Shown in pieces: positions 26,642-35,787 of a stretch of DNA of 52,203 nucleotides (position 1 is its first letter; each line of letters starts with the position of its first letter). This DNA is from an uncultured Pseudomonadota bacterium (GTDB lineage: Bacteria > Myxococcota_A > UBA796 > SXON01). Under the pieces are notes generated by a model, which worked only from the letters and a program-made list of their open reading frames with translations, did not search any database and was not told the origin of the DNA. The position numbers and the translations under genes are program-made. The stretch spans positions 1 through 52,203 of the forward strand of contig CAIUMM010000185.1 in the NCBI GenBank assembly GCA_903900265.1, written 5' to 3'.

Positions 26642-27364
26642 TTATTGAATCTTGAAGTTGTAGACGTATTGGAACTTGACGGGGATAGCGGTTCCGCCGT
26701 CTTTCGAAGGGTAGAAACGCGATGCCATCGCCGCCTTGATCGCGGCGTCCTTGAAGGGCTCGGGACACTTGACCGCCTCAGCCGAGGTGGGGATGCCCTT
26801 GACGTCGATCTGGATCATGACGCCGCACTGGCCTTCGAGGTTCATCGCACGGGCAGCTTCAGGGTACGTAGGTTGAACCCGGTTCTTTTCCTGAACCGCG
26901 CCCCAGTACACCGTCTTCACGCCGGTGCCGCCCAGCTGACCGCCGAGCGTGCCGCCGATCACACCACCCACGACGCCGCCCACGACGCCGCCTTCCACAC
27001 CGCCCTCCACGCCACCTTCGACGCCGGCGTCTTCCGACGCGACCTCTTCTTCGTGGACAGGCTCTTCTTGGAGCACGACCGGATCGACCGGCACGTCTTC
27101 TTTGGGCTTGACCTCATCCGGCTTCTTGTCGCGCTTCTTGTGACCACCGCCTGCAGGGGGCGGAGGAGGCGGAGGCGGCGGAGGCGCCAGATCAACGGCC
27201 ACCTCGATGGTGTTGTCCTCTTTGGTGACGTCCTCGACCACGCGAGAACCCGCCCACACCAGGGTAGCCATGAACGAACCGTTCACGCAGAGAGACAGCA
27301 GGAAGGCGCCCGCTTGGCGCTTTCCTTGGCGTTTCGCTCCTCGCCCGACGTCGTCGAACATCAC
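26642..27364 (-). CDS. TonB family energy transducer
   Basis: A 240-residue TonB-like protein. Order: short basic N-terminus, one membrane helix (about 20-42, ending in VWAGSRVVED), a ten-proline run, a Lys/Glu-rich periplasm-spanning stretch, Gly-Val-Glu repeats (GVEGG/GVVGG; 12-bp DNA units at about 26965-27015), and a C-terminal AgmX/TonB-type domain (VQPTYPEAARAMNLEGQCGV). It heads the exbB-exbD-exbD operon. In myxobacteria such sets serve uptake receptors or Glt/Agl-like machines; which one applies here is unclear. Confidence 0.9.
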   Translation of the reverse strand: MMFDDVGRGAKRQGKRQAGAFLLSLCVNGSFMATLVWAGSRVVEDVTKEDNTIEVAVDLAPPPPPPPPPPAGGGHKKRDKKPDEVKPKEDVPVDPVVLQEEPVHEEEVASEDAGVEGGVEGGVEGGVVGGVVGGVIGGTLGGQLGGTGVKTVYWGAVQEKNRVQPTYPEAARAMNLEGQCGVMIQIDVKGIPTSAEAVKCPEPFKDAAIKAAMASRFYPSKDGGTAIPVKFQYVYNFKIQ

Positions 27365-27440
27365 ACCTTCCCTGAACGGCCGGAGTCTACTCGACCGGAG
27401 GTACTCTCCGCTACCCGCTCAGGTCAACGGAAGGTCAGAT

Positions 27441-27674
27441 TTAGTCTGGGCGAGCGCCCGAAGGCTCCCCAGAAAGCTCAACTATGCGCTTATCAGCAGC
27501 ATCTAGCTTCTCATGACACGTACGCACCAATTTCACGCCCTCTTCGTACAACGCCAGCGCGCGCTCCAGCGGGACGTCGCCGCGCTCCAAATCACGCACG
27601 CGGTCTTCGAGTTGCTTGAGGGCGGCATCAAAGCTCAGCTCCTCGGGGTTCACGGGGTTCACGGGGTCAGCCAT
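27441..27674 (-). CDS. xseB: Exodeoxyribonuclease VII small subunit
   Basis: A 77-residue XseB. The helical hairpin SFDAALKQLEDRVRDLERGD, LERALALYEEGVKLVRTC is diagnostic. XseB binds XseA to form the nuclease that degrades single-stranded DNA from both ends. No xseA is in the window. The N-terminus has a short direct repeat (PVNPVNP). It lies downstream of the TonB cluster promoter region on the opposite side from the M3 peptidase, which is divergent. Confidence 0.93.
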   Translation of the reverse strand: MADPVNPVNPEELSFDAALKQLEDRVRDLERGDVPLERALALYEEGVKLVRTCHEKLDAADKRIVELSGEPSGARPD

Positions 27675-27805
27675 GGCAAGCTCCAGATACCGCCCGCTTA
27701 TACCGGCGCTCGCCGATCCGGGGCCGAGGCCCGAACACCGGCGCGGGGCGCGTTAGACCCTGCACCTGTACCGAACGACGGCTGTCCCCAACGCCCGGAG
27801 CCTCC

Positions 27806-29692
27806 ATGCCCTTCGCCCCCGCCGCCACCTGGAACCTCGACGTCATCCTCCCAGGCGGGCCGATGGGCCCGGCGTTCAAGGCCGCCGCGTCCACCGCAGA
27901 AGAGCGCCTGCGCGCCATGCTCGCCCGCGCAGACGCGCTCTCTGCGCGCTCGGATGCGCTCTCTGCGCGCTCGGATGCGCTCTCTGCGCGCTCGGATGCG
28001 CTCTCTGGCGCAAACGACGGCGCGGGCCTCGACGCGATCTCCAGCCTGCTACTGGACCTCGAGGCGATCAGCGTCGAGCTGCAAGGGCTCGGCACCTTCG
28101 CGGGTTGTCACGCTGCGGCCGACGCGGTGGGCCGCGACGCGCTGAAGGGAGACGCCCGCGCCAATGAGCTCTGGACCCTGTTCAGCCGCGCCTCGGTCAC
28201 GCCCAACGATCGCGTCATCCGCATGGAAGAAACATCCTTCCACGAGCTGCTCGCTCGCCCGGAGCTATCGCACATGCACGGGGACCTTCTGGAGCGCCGC
28301 CGGCTCGGGCGTCTGCGCCTGCCCGAAGCGGAAGAGGCGCTGGCCACCGAGCTCGCCCGCGACGGCATCCTCGCGTGGGGCGAGCTCTACGACGAGCAAG
28401 CCGGCGCGCTGCGCATCTCCCTCGACCGCGGAAACGGGCCCGAAGAGCTGTCGCCCGGTCAGGTCGCGCAGCTGCTGGGCAAAGAGGACCCGGAGCTTCG
28501 GCTTCGCGCCTTTGAAGCCCAAAAGCGCGGATGGCGCACGCTCGGCTCGATCTGCGCCAAGACGCTGACCCACATCACCGGCACGCGCATCGCCTTGAAC
28601 GAGCGCCGCGGCCTCGACACCCTCGACGAGCCGCTCGCCAGCGCCAAAATCGAGCGTTCGACCCTCGACGCGCTGATGGAGACCGCGCGCGCCGCCGGCC
28701 CGCTGATGACCCGCTACGTGGCGGCAAAGGCCCGCGCGATGGGCAAGTCCCAGCTGTCGTGGACCGACACCTACGCGCTGCTCGGCAAGTCCGGCGGTGC
28801 GGTCACCTACGACTACGCGCAGGACTTCATCGTCGAGCAGTTCCGCACTTTCTCGCCGACGCTCGCCGAATTCTCCGAGCGGGCGTTCCGGGAGTCGTGG
28901 GTGGAGGTCGAGGATCGGCCTGGAAAGCGCGGCGGCGGCTTCTGCGCCGACGTCCCCGGCCGTCAGGAGAGCCGCATCTTCATGACCTGGGGCAACAACG
29001 AGCACAGCCTGTCCACGCTGGCGCACGAGCTCGGGCACGCCTTTCACAACGAAGTGCTCTACAACGTCCCGCCCGCCCAGCGCCGGCTGCCGATGACGCT
29101 CGCCGAGACCGCGTCGACATTCGGAGAGGCGCTGGTGCGCGAAGCCGCGCTCGCCCAGACCACCGATCCGCAGCTGCGGCTGCGGCTCTTGGACGCCTCG
29201 CTCTCCGACGCCCTCGCCTACCTCGTCAACATCCCCGCGCGCTTTGAGCTCGAGCAGCGCCTGTACGTTCTACGCGCTCAGGGCCCGTTTGACGCCGAGC
29301 AGCTCGAGCAGGAGACCACCGCGATCTTCCAGCGCTGGTACGGGGAGGGCGTCAGCGAGGTCGACCCGATGTTCTGGGCCAGCAAGCTTCACTTCTACAT
29401 CGGCGGCATCGCCTTCTACAACTTCCCGTACCTGTTCGGCTACCTGTTCTCGGCGTTGGTCTACGAGCACTTCCGCCCGATGGGCCCCGCCGGCGCGCCG
29501 GGCTACGAGCGCCTGCTGCGCCGCACGGGAGACGCCTGGGCCGAGCCCATCGCCAAAGAAGAGCTGGGGCTGGACCTCGCCGACCCGAAGACGTGGGCGG
29601 TAGCGCTGCGCTCGATCGAGCGCGATCTCGTCGCGTTCGAGGCAGCAGTCGCCTCGATCACCACCGCAGACGCAGCGACTCAGGTCTCCTGA
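27806..29692 (+). CDS. M3 family oligoendopeptidase (PepF-like)
   Basis: A 628-residue zinc metallopeptidase that cleaves short peptides in the cytoplasm. The HELGH motif places zinc ligands at His407 and His411 with catalytic Glu408; the third ligand is Glu434 in LAETASTFGE. The long helical N-terminal half and the C-terminal FNFPYLFGYLFS-like segment (YNFPYLFGYLFSALVY) fit M3B. Residues 44-68 carry three exact heptads (ALSARSD) not expected in the family. Followed by lgt after 7 bp, probably co-transcribed. Confidence 0.95.
   Translation: MPFAPAATWNLDVILPGGPMGPAFKAAASTAEERLRAMLARADALSARSDALSARSDALSARSDALSGANDGAGLDAISSLLLDLEAISVELQGLGTFAGCHAAADAVGRDALKGDARANELWTLFSRASVTPNDRVIRMEETSFHELLARPELSHMHGDLLERRRLGRLRLPEAEEALATELARDGILAWGELYDEQAGALRISLDRGNGPEELSPGQVAQLLGKEDPELRLRAFEAQKRGWRTLGSICAKTLTHITGTRIALNERRGLDTLDEPLASAKIERSTLDALMETARAAGPLMTRYVAAKARAMGKSQLSWTDTYALLGKSGGAVTYDYAQDFIVEQFRTFSPTLAEFSERAFRESWVEVEDRPGKRGGGFCADVPGRQESRIFMTWGNNEHSLSTLAHELGHAFHNEVLYNVPPAQRRLPMTLAETASTFGEALVREAALAQTTDPQLRLRLLDASLSDALAYLVNIPARFELEQRLYVLRAQGPFDAEQLEQETTAIFQRWYGEGVSEVDPMFWASKLHFYIGGIAFYNFPYLFGYLFSALVYEHFRPMGPAGAPGYERLLRRTGDAWAEPIAKEELGLDLADPKTWAVALRSIERDLVAFEAAVASITTADAATQVS
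27935..28007 (+). repeat. 21-bp exact tandem repeat in the M3 peptidase gene
   Basis: Three identical 21-bp units (27935-27955, 27956-27976, 27977-27997) plus a 10-bp partial copy. Each encodes seven residues (ALSARSD), that is one heptad. The exact identity implies recent expansion. Confidence 0.95.
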
Positions 29693-29699
29693 ACCCACC

Positions 29700-30635
29700 A
29701 TGTACAAGACCTTCTGGCACCAGCACACCCAGTTCGGCGAGATCCCCTACAACACGTGGGGGCTGACGATCAGCATCGCGTTCATCCTCGCGGCGCTCGT
29801 CGCCCACCGGAGGTCGGCGCGCGTGGGCATCGACCCCGACAAGCTCGCGGGGATGTACCTGTTGGCGGTGCTGGCAGGCCTCGCGGGCGCGCGCTTGTTG
29901 CACCTCGCGATGTCCGATGACAAAGCCGAGTTTTTTGCGAATCCGATGATGTTCTTCAACCTGACGCGCGGCGGGTTCGCGTTCTACGGCGGCTTCATCG
30001 GCGCCGGCCTCGGCAGCGTAGGCTACGCGCGCTGGAGGGGCATCTCCTGGCTCAAGATGGCCGACGCCCTCGGCCCCACCGTGATGCTTGGCGTGGCGAT
30101 CGGCCGCGTAGGCTGCTTTATGGCGGGTTGTTGCCACGGCAGCGTGGTGACGGTGCCCGATGACGCGACAACGCTGCTGCCCGCGTCCTGGGGTCCCCAG
30201 CTTTGGGTGATGCCGCATCCGCCGTTCCTCATCGAGATGATGGCCGACGGCGTCGGCAAAAACCACGTACCGGTGCTCGCCACTCAAGTCTACGAGGTGT
30301 TCGCCGCGAGCACGATCTTCGCGATCACCTCGTGGGCGTGGGCCAAATGGCGTAGGTTTGATGGTCAGATCATCGCGATGGTGCTGATGCTGTACGCGAT
30401 CTGGCGCCCGTTCAACGAGTCCTTGCGCGGCGACACCGTGCGCGGCACCGCCTACGCCATCGGCCCGATCGAGCTCACGACCTCGCAGCTGATCAGCGTG
30501 CCGGTGTTCCTGACCGGGTTGGCGCTGGTGATCTTCCGGTTCAACAAAGGCGTCGCCGCCGAAAAGCCCTTCGAGCACCGCGACCCGGAGACCGGCAAAG
30601 ATCTGGACGAAGGCGAGAGCGCGCCGAGGATCTAA
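29700..30635 (+). CDS. lgt: Prolipoprotein diacylglyceryl transferase
   Basis: A 311-residue inner-membrane enzyme that transfers diacylglycerol from phosphatidylglycerol to the lipobox Cys of preprolipoproteins. The Lgt signature GRVGCFMAGCCHG is at 135-147. GGFAFYGGFIGA matches the conserved substrate-site region, and RPFNESLRGD matches the Arg/Glu motif of the later helix. About seven membrane helices. The many lipoproteins encoded nearby (30757, 40413, 42324) would be its substrates. A charged C-terminal tail (EHRDPETGKDLDEGE) is family-variable. Confidence 0.96.
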   Translation: MYKTFWHQHTQFGEIPYNTWGLTISIAFILAALVAHRRSARVGIDPDKLAGMYLLAVLAGLAGARLLHLAMSDDKAEFFANPMMFFNLTRGGFAFYGGFIGAGLGSVGYARWRGISWLKMADALGPTVMLGVAIGRVGCFMAGCCHGSVVTVPDDATTLLPASWGPQLWVMPHPPFLIEMMADGVGKNHVPVLATQVYEVFAASTIFAITSWAWAKWRRFDGQIIAMVLMLYAIWRPFNESLRGDTVRGTAYAIGPIELTTSQLISVPVFLTGLALVIFRFNKGVAAEKPFEHRDPETGKDLDEGESAPRI

Positions 30636-30645
30636 AGCGCAGCGC

Positions 30646-30718
30646 CGAGGCGCAGAGCCGAGGCGCACCTCCGAGGATCCGAGGCGCAGAGCCGAGGCGC
30701 AGAGCCGAGGCGCAGAGC
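30646..30718 (+). repeat. 13-bp tandem repeat between lgt and the MopE-like gene
   Basis: Unit cgaggcgcagagc: one copy at 30646, one degenerate copy at 30659, an 8-bp remnant at 30672, then three exact copies at 30680, 30693 and 30706. It is outside coding sequence and its period is not a multiple of three. It sits 38 bp upstream of the next start. Confidence 0.93.
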
Positions 30719-30756
30719 AAAGCTCGCGGCGGAATGGTAGACTTCCATCCGGTGCA

Positions 30757-33696
30757 ATGATGACTACCCGCTCTGCCTCGCTCCTCTTTGTGACGCGCTC
30801 CCTGTCCCTGACGTGGTTGATGGCCGCGGGCTGCGCCCCGACCAACGGGGTCAAGGTCTACAACACGCCGCCCACCGTCTCGCTGATCACCCCGGTAGAA
30901 GGTACGCTCTTTGAAGAGGGCGCGACAGCGTCGTTCACGGCTCAGGTCGAGGATGCCCAGGATCTGAGCACCGATCTGCACGTCTACTGGCAGTCGGACC
31001 TCGACGGCCAAATCGGCGAAGGGACGCCCGACGCCGACGGCATCGTGTCCTTCGCGACCAACCAACTGTCCGCGGGCAACCACATCATCACGGTACAGGC
31101 GGTGGACTTGTCGGCCGCGTCGGCCGAAGACACGGTCGGCATCGGCATCTCCGACCTCGCCGATGCCCCGACCATCCGGTGGGTCCACCCCGTCCCCGGT
31201 CAGACCGCCAACGAAGGCGACGATTTTGAGTTTGTCACCGTCGTCGCCGACCTGCAAGACGCCCTGCCCGCGCTGGTCGTCACGCTCAGCTCCGACGTCG
31301 ACGGCACGATCTGCGCGCCGGTCCCCGACGCCGTCGGCGCCACCTCGTGCACCGCGCAGCTCTCGGTGGGCGCGCACACCTTGACGGCGAGCGTCACCGA
31401 CGCGGACGCAAACACGAGCTCGTCCGACGTCTATTTTGAAGTGATCGCCGCAGAGGCCATCGACGACGACGAAGACGGCTGGACCGAAGCGCAAGGCGAC
31501 TGCGACGACGCCGACCCCTCGACCCATCCCAACGCCACCGAGTATGAGAACGGCGTCGATGACGACTGCGACGGCCTCGTCGACGACCAGACCGACAGCT
31601 ACGACGACGACGGCGACGGGCAAACCGAAGACGACGGCGACTGCAACGACGCCGCAGACACCACCTACACCGGCGCGTCTGAGGCCTGCGACACGGTGGA
31701 CAACGACTGCGACGGCACGGTGGACGAGACCACGCCTTGCTACGACGACGATCGCGACGGCTACACCGAGGTCGCCGGAGATTGCGACGACACGACGGAC
31801 AGCACCTACCCGGGCGCGCCCGAGCTCGCGGACGCCAAGGACAACGACTGCGACGGCATCGCCGACGAAGGCACCGACGCCTATGACGACGACGGCGACG
31901 GCATGACCGAGGCCGCCGGAGACTGCGACGACACCGACAGCAGCGTGTACCTCGACGCATCTGAGAGCTGCGACGGCAAAGACAACGACTGCGACACCAT
32001 CGCCGACGAAGGCACGCTCTGCTACGACGACGACGGCGACGGCTACTCCGAGACCGGCGGCGACTGCGACGACACCGCTCTCGCCGTGTTCCCCGGCGCT
32101 CCCGAGACCGCGAACGCCAACGACGACGACTGCGACGGCTACATCGACGAAGGCACCACCGCATGGGACGACGACGGCGACTGCTACTGCGAGTCGGGCA
32201 CCTGCCAGGGCAGCTCCAACGCCGCGTGCACGACGGTCACCGCCGGGGACTGCGACGACGCGTCCTCCCCGGTCAAGCCCGGCGCGACCGAGCTGTGCGA
32301 CACCATCGACAACGACTGCGACGGCACCACCGATGAAGACGACGCCGCCGACGCGATCACCTACTACGCCGACGCCGACGTCGACGGCTACGGCAACGTC
32401 TACAGCAGCAAAGCCGCGTGCAGCCAGCCCTCCGGCTACATCACCAACGCCACCGACTGCGACGACACCCGCGCCGACGTCAGCCCCGCGGACCTCGAAT
32501 ACTGCGACCTCGTCGACAACGACTGTGACGGCACCACCGACGAGCCCACCGCGGTCGACGCGTCCACCTGGTACGCCGACACCGACGCCGACACCTACGG
32601 CAGCGCATCCTCCTCGGTCGCCGCGTGCACCAAGCCCGCCGGCTACGTGGCGAGCAGCACCGACTGCGACGACAGCCACGCAGCGAACTACCCGGGTGCG
32701 ACCGAGTATTGTGACCTCGTCGACAACGACTGCGACGGCACCACTGACGAGAACAGCGCCGCCGACGCCTCGGTCTGGTACGCCGACAGCGACAGCGACG
32801 CCTACGGCAACGCCTCGGTCTACGCCACGGCGTGTACGGCCCCTGCCGGCTACGTCTCGAACGCGTCCGACTGCAACGACAGCAACGCCGGGATCAGCCC
32901 CGCCGACGCCGAGATCTGTGACGGTGTCGACCAAGACTGCGACGGCACCACCGACGACGGCGTGCTGAACACCTACTACATCGACAGCGACACCGACGGC
33001 TACGGGAGCTCGGCCACCACCACCAGCGCGTGCTCTTTGCCCGCCGGCTACTCGACGTTGAGCACCGACTGCAACGACAGTGACAGCACCGTGAACCCCG
33101 CGACGGTCTGGTACATCGACGCCGACAGCGACACCTACGGGTCGACCACCTACACCAAGACCCAGTGCACGCAGCCTACCGGCTACGTCCGCAGCGCGAC
33201 CGACTGCAACGACCTCACGTCCAACGCCTACCCCGGCAAGACCGAAGCCTGTGACAGCATCGACAACGACTGCGATGGGTCCACCGACGAAGAGAACGCG
33301 ACCAGCTGCACCCGGTACTACCAGGACTACGACAGCGACGGCTACGGGCTCTCCACCGCGAGCAAGTGCTTGTGCGCGGTGTCCGGCAACTACAAGGTGA
33401 CCAACGCCACCGACTGCTACGACTACAACGCCGCAGCCAACACCGCGGCCACCGCGTACTCGACGAGCAGCCGCGGCGACGGCAGCTACGACTACAACTG
33501 CGACGGCAGCCAATCCAAGCAGTACACCAGCACCTACTCGTGCAGCGGCGCGCTCTGGATCTGCGTGAGCTCCACCGACGGCTACGGCACGGTGCCAAGC
33601 TGCGGATCGTCAGGCACGTGGTACACCGGCTGTTCGGCGAGCTTCACCAGCTGCTCCAGCAGCGGCAGCTCCTCGCGCACCCAAGCCTGCCGCTGA
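30757..33696 (+). CDS. MopE-type Asp/Cys repeat lipoprotein
   Basis: A 979-residue surface lipoprotein. Signal peptide with lipobox AAGC near residue 26, two Ig/cadherin-like regions (about 40-135 and 140-230; PPTVSLITPVEG and IRWVHPVPGQTANEG), then about eleven putative-metal-binding repeats to about residue 900 and a Ser/Cys-rich tail (YSCSGALWIC, YTGCSASFTSC). A typical repeat reads GDCDD-x-(D/T)-x5-PGA-x-E-x-CD-x2-DNDCDGT-x-DE, with DxDxDG-type calcium-loop signatures. Ten copies of the DCDG/DCDT half occur. Early repeats are short; later ones carry an added WYADxDxDxYG strand. One repeat near residue 770-790 lacks the DNDCDG half. Calcium binding and an adhesive or structural role are inferred. 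Confidence 0.9.
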   Translation: MMTTRSASLLFVTRSLSLTWLMAAGCAPTNGVKVYNTPPTVSLITPVEGTLFEEGATASFTAQVEDAQDLSTDLHVYWQSDLDGQIGEGTPDADGIVSFATNQLSAGNHIITVQAVDLSAASAEDTVGIGISDLADAPTIRWVHPVPGQTANEGDDFEFVTVVADLQDALPALVVTLSSDVDGTICAPVPDAVGATSCTAQLSVGAHTLTASVTDADANTSSSDVYFEVIAAEAIDDDEDGWTEAQGDCDDADPSTHPNATEYENGVDDDCDGLVDDQTDSYDDDGDGQTEDDGDCNDAADTTYTGASEACDTVDNDCDGTVDETTPCYDDDRDGYTEVAGDCDDTTDSTYPGAPELADAKDNDCDGIADEGTDAYDDDGDGMTEAAGDCDDTDSSVYLDASESCDGKDNDCDTIADEGTLCYDDDGDGYSETGGDCDDTALAVFPGAPETANANDDDCDGYIDEGTTAWDDDGDCYCESGTCQGSSNAACTTVTAGDCDDASSPVKPGATELCDTIDNDCDGTTDEDDAADAITYYADADVDGYGNVYSSKAACSQPSGYITNATDCDDTRADVSPADLEYCDLVDNDCDGTTDEPTAVDASTWYADTDADTYGSASSSVAACTKPAGYVASSTDCDDSHAANYPGATEYCDLVDNDCDGTTDENSAADASVWYADSDSDAYGNASVYATACTAPAGYVSNASDCNDSNAGISPADAEICDGVDQDCDGTTDDGVLNTYYIDSDTDGYGSSATTTSACSLPAGYSTLSTDCNDSDSTVNPATVWYIDADSDTYGSTTYTKTQCTQPTGYVRSATDCNDLTSNAYPGKTEACDSIDNDCDGSTDEENATSCTRYYQDYDSDGYGLSTASKCLCAVSGNYKVTNATDCYDYNAAANTAATAYSTSSRGDGSYDYNCDGSQSKQYTSTYSCSGALWICVSSTDGYGTVPSCGSSGTWYTGCSASFTSCSSSGSSSRTQACR

Positions 33697-33708
33697 GCAC
33701 CGGTCGCA

Positions 33709-33738
33709 CGGCCATCCGCTGCGCGGCCACCCGCTGCG
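33709..33738. repeat. 15-bp tandem duplication between convergent genes
   Basis: cggccatccgctgcg and cggccacccgctgcg (one mismatch) fill most of the 46-bp gap between the convergent MopE-like and bPH2 genes. No T-tract, so a factor-independent terminator is not evident. Confidence 0.85.
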
Positions 33739-33742
33739 CCGT

Positions 33743-35224
33743 CTATACGCCGGGCTGGCTGACCGCCTCGAACACCGCGCGCGCCTCGTGCTCGTTCAGC
33801 TCGGGGGTCGCGACCCGTCCGCCTGCGACCCAGACATGCACCTGCCAAACTCCAAACTGGCGCTGGATCGGTCCTTGGACGAGGTGCGCAGACTGGATCT
33901 TGGCGCGGGGGAGCACCGAGGTCACGCGGGAGAGAAACCCGCTCCGGACGAGGATCAACGACGGCGTCAGCTTCCAACCGGCGGTGACATAGTCGAGGTA
34001 GCCGTCGCCGATCCCCAACAGCACGCCAACTCCAGCGAGCGCATCGAGGCGTCCGAGGCCGAGCGTCGGGGTGAGAAAGTGCCCGATGAGCGCCAGCGCG
34101 CCTCCCCAGCGCACCACGCCGCCCAACACCGCGCGCACGAGCGCCGCACGCGCAGGGCGGGACCACGCCACGCGCTCCGAAGCCGCAAAGCCGGACAACA
34201 CCGCTTCGAGCGTGTACGGCACGACGTCATCGGCCACCATCGGCACGAGGGCCTCGGCCAAGCGGCCCTCGCCCGGAGCAGCGTTGGAGCCGGCGGTCTC
34301 GATCTGCAAGCTCGCGTAGCCCATCAACCGCAGCATCCAGGACGCGTCGATGCGCACCATCTGCACCTTCCCAGCCGGGATCTCCACGCGCCGCCGCGTG
34401 AACAGACCGGAGCGGGTGCGCAAACCATCCGCCGTGCGCGATAGCACAAAACCATAGTAACGAACGAAAGAAGTCGTGACCGACCACAAGTAGCCGGCCG
34501 AAACGAACACCACCATCAGCACCGCGCTCGATCCCGGCCGAGCGAGCGCGTGGGTGAACAGCTCGGGGCGCACGGTCGGACCCCACTCCTGCACGATGCC
34601 GTACAGCACCAGCGCAGCGCCGGCGCGTCCTTCGGTCACGCCGTGGCCCAGCACCTCGAGCAGTCCAGTGCGCTCTAGCTCCTCGGCTTCGGGCTCCGCA
34701 GCGCTCCCCGCAGCTCCGCTCCCCGCAGGCCCGCTCGCAGCGGCGCTCGCAGCGGCGCTCGCGGAGCGCACCCGCTGGATCCCCGCGCGCAAGGACTCGG
34801 CCTCGGCGAGCGAGAGCGCGGAGAGCAGGCCCGCAGCGCCGCTCTCGCCGGCGGTCTCGACCCGCAGCTCCACCAGCCCAAACGCGCGGTGAAAAACGTT
34901 CTGCACCAGCTCGATGTTCTGGATGCGCACCGGATCGATCACCCGGTGCCGCCGCCCCAACAAGCCGCTGTGAATCTCCAACTTGCCGTCGGCGAGCCGG
35001 TACCGCAGCGTGAGAAAATGCACGATGGTGCGCGCGAGCGAGCTCGCCAAGAAAACGAGGAAGAACAACAGGTCGATAAAACTGGTGACGCCGCCGCTCA
35101 CCATGATCGCCACCAGCAACGGCCAGCCGGTGCGCAGCGTGCGCCACAGGTCGGGCACGAGGTTGATCGCCAGCGAAGCAGGCTCCAGCCCGCGCCAGCC
35201 CTGAGCGTCCGGCTCAACCGCCAT
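33743..35224 (-). CDS. bPH2 (DUF304) membrane protein, YdbT-like
   Basis: A 493-residue membrane protein with bacterial PH domains of the DUF304/bPH2 type. A hydrophobic pair (about 30-65) leads into RLADGKLEIHSGLLGRRHRV plus DPVRIQNIELVQNVFHRAFG. A second unit (LSRTADGLRTRSGLFTRRRV, AGKVQMVRIDASWMLR) follows another membrane pair, and a third (LTPSLILVRSGFLSRVTSVL, IQSAHLVQGPIQRQFG) ends the protein. A low-complexity Ala/Ser/Glu linker is at about 150-185. The ATG at 35224 shares one base with the upstream TGA (TGATG), which decides the start over a TTG at 35227. Known YdbS/YdbT pairs work at the membrane; their role is not settled. Confidence 0.88.
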   Translation of the reverse strand: MAVEPDAQGWRGLEPASLAINLVPDLWRTLRTGWPLLVAIMVSGGVTSFIDLLFFLVFLASSLARTIVHFLTLRYRLADGKLEIHSGLLGRRHRVIDPVRIQNIELVQNVFHRAFGLVELRVETAGESGAAGLLSALSLAEAESLRAGIQRVRSASAAASAAASGPAGSGAAGSAAEPEAEELERTGLLEVLGHGVTEGRAGAALVLYGIVQEWGPTVRPELFTHALARPGSSAVLMVVFVSAGYLWSVTTSFVRYYGFVLSRTADGLRTRSGLFTRRRVEIPAGKVQMVRIDASWMLRLMGYASLQIETAGSNAAPGEGRLAEALVPMVADDVVPYTLEAVLSGFAASERVAWSRPARAALVRAVLGGVVRWGGALALIGHFLTPTLGLGRLDALAGVGVLLGIGDGYLDYVTAGWKLTPSLILVRSGFLSRVTSVLPRAKIQSAHLVQGPIQRQFGVWQVHVWVAGGRVATPELNEHEARAVFEAVSQPGV

Positions 35225-35787
35225 CAAACACCGTCGTCGCTGCGCTGCCGCGTGTTCAGCAACACGTCGCGTAGCTGCTCCGCCGCGTCTTCATCGAGCC
35301 CGGGGATCGAACCGTCCGCGCTCAGGCCCGCCGCCGTGTACACGACGAGGGTCGTCAGCCCCCACGCCCGCTCCACCGGACCCTGCCGCAGATCGGCGTG
35401 CTGGATGCGATGCCGCGGGATGGCGACGGTCTGCTGCCAGAGCACGCCTTGGCTCACCAGCAGCGCGTCGGCGCGCAGCTGATACCGAAAGGCGCGCCAG
35501 CTCAGCGAAGGCCAGACCAGCGCCTGCACCACCGAGCCTACCAGCAAGAGCCCGGTGAGCGCGCCGGACAGCCGAAACGAAACCGCGAAGCCGAGGCCGA
35601 GCAGCAATCCCAAACCCACCGGTCCGAGACCGATCACGCTGCGGATCAGTCCCTGCGCCCGCCACAGCCAGATCACCTTCGGATCCAGCTGCTGCCACGC
35701 CGCAGCTACGCTCGCTGGCGCGCTCGCTGGCGCGCTCGCTGGCGCAATCACCGGCGAGCCAGCCGGATGGCTCACAGGTTCGCTCAT
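35224..35787 (-). CDS. bPH2 (DUF304) membrane protein, YdbS-like
   Basis: A 187-residue single-unit partner. The N-terminal Ala/Pro/Ser leader carries three 12-bp repeats (APAS; 35711-35746). Two membrane helices (about 47-85) follow, then the PH signature YQLRADALLVSQGVLWQQTVAIPRHRIQ (seen as RADALLVSQGVLWQQ and IPRHRIQHADLRQGPVER). The start at 35787 overlaps the preceding stop by 4 bp (ATGA), and its own stop overlaps the YdbT-like start, so three genes are translationally chained. Confidence 0.87.
   Translation of the reverse strand: MSEPVSHPAGSPVIAPASAPASAPASVAAAWQQLDPKVIWLWRAQGLIRSVIGLGPVGLGLLLGLGFAVSFRLSGALTGLLLVGSVVQALVWPSLSWRAFRYQLRADALLVSQGVLWQQTVAIPRHRIQHADLRQGPVERAWGLTTLVVYTAAGLSADGSIPGLDEDAAEQLRDVLLNTRQRSDDGV

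Noticed and set aside
30541..33513. 990-residue minus-strand open frame opposite the MopE-like gene
   Set aside because: Val/Ala/Gly-only sequence that mirrors the Asp/Cys repeats of the plus strand. No start signal or domain; a shadow of repeat codons (gac to gtc).
33697..33742. Factor-independent terminator between convergent genes
   Set aside because: The gap holds a 15-bp direct duplication, with no stable stem followed by T residues.
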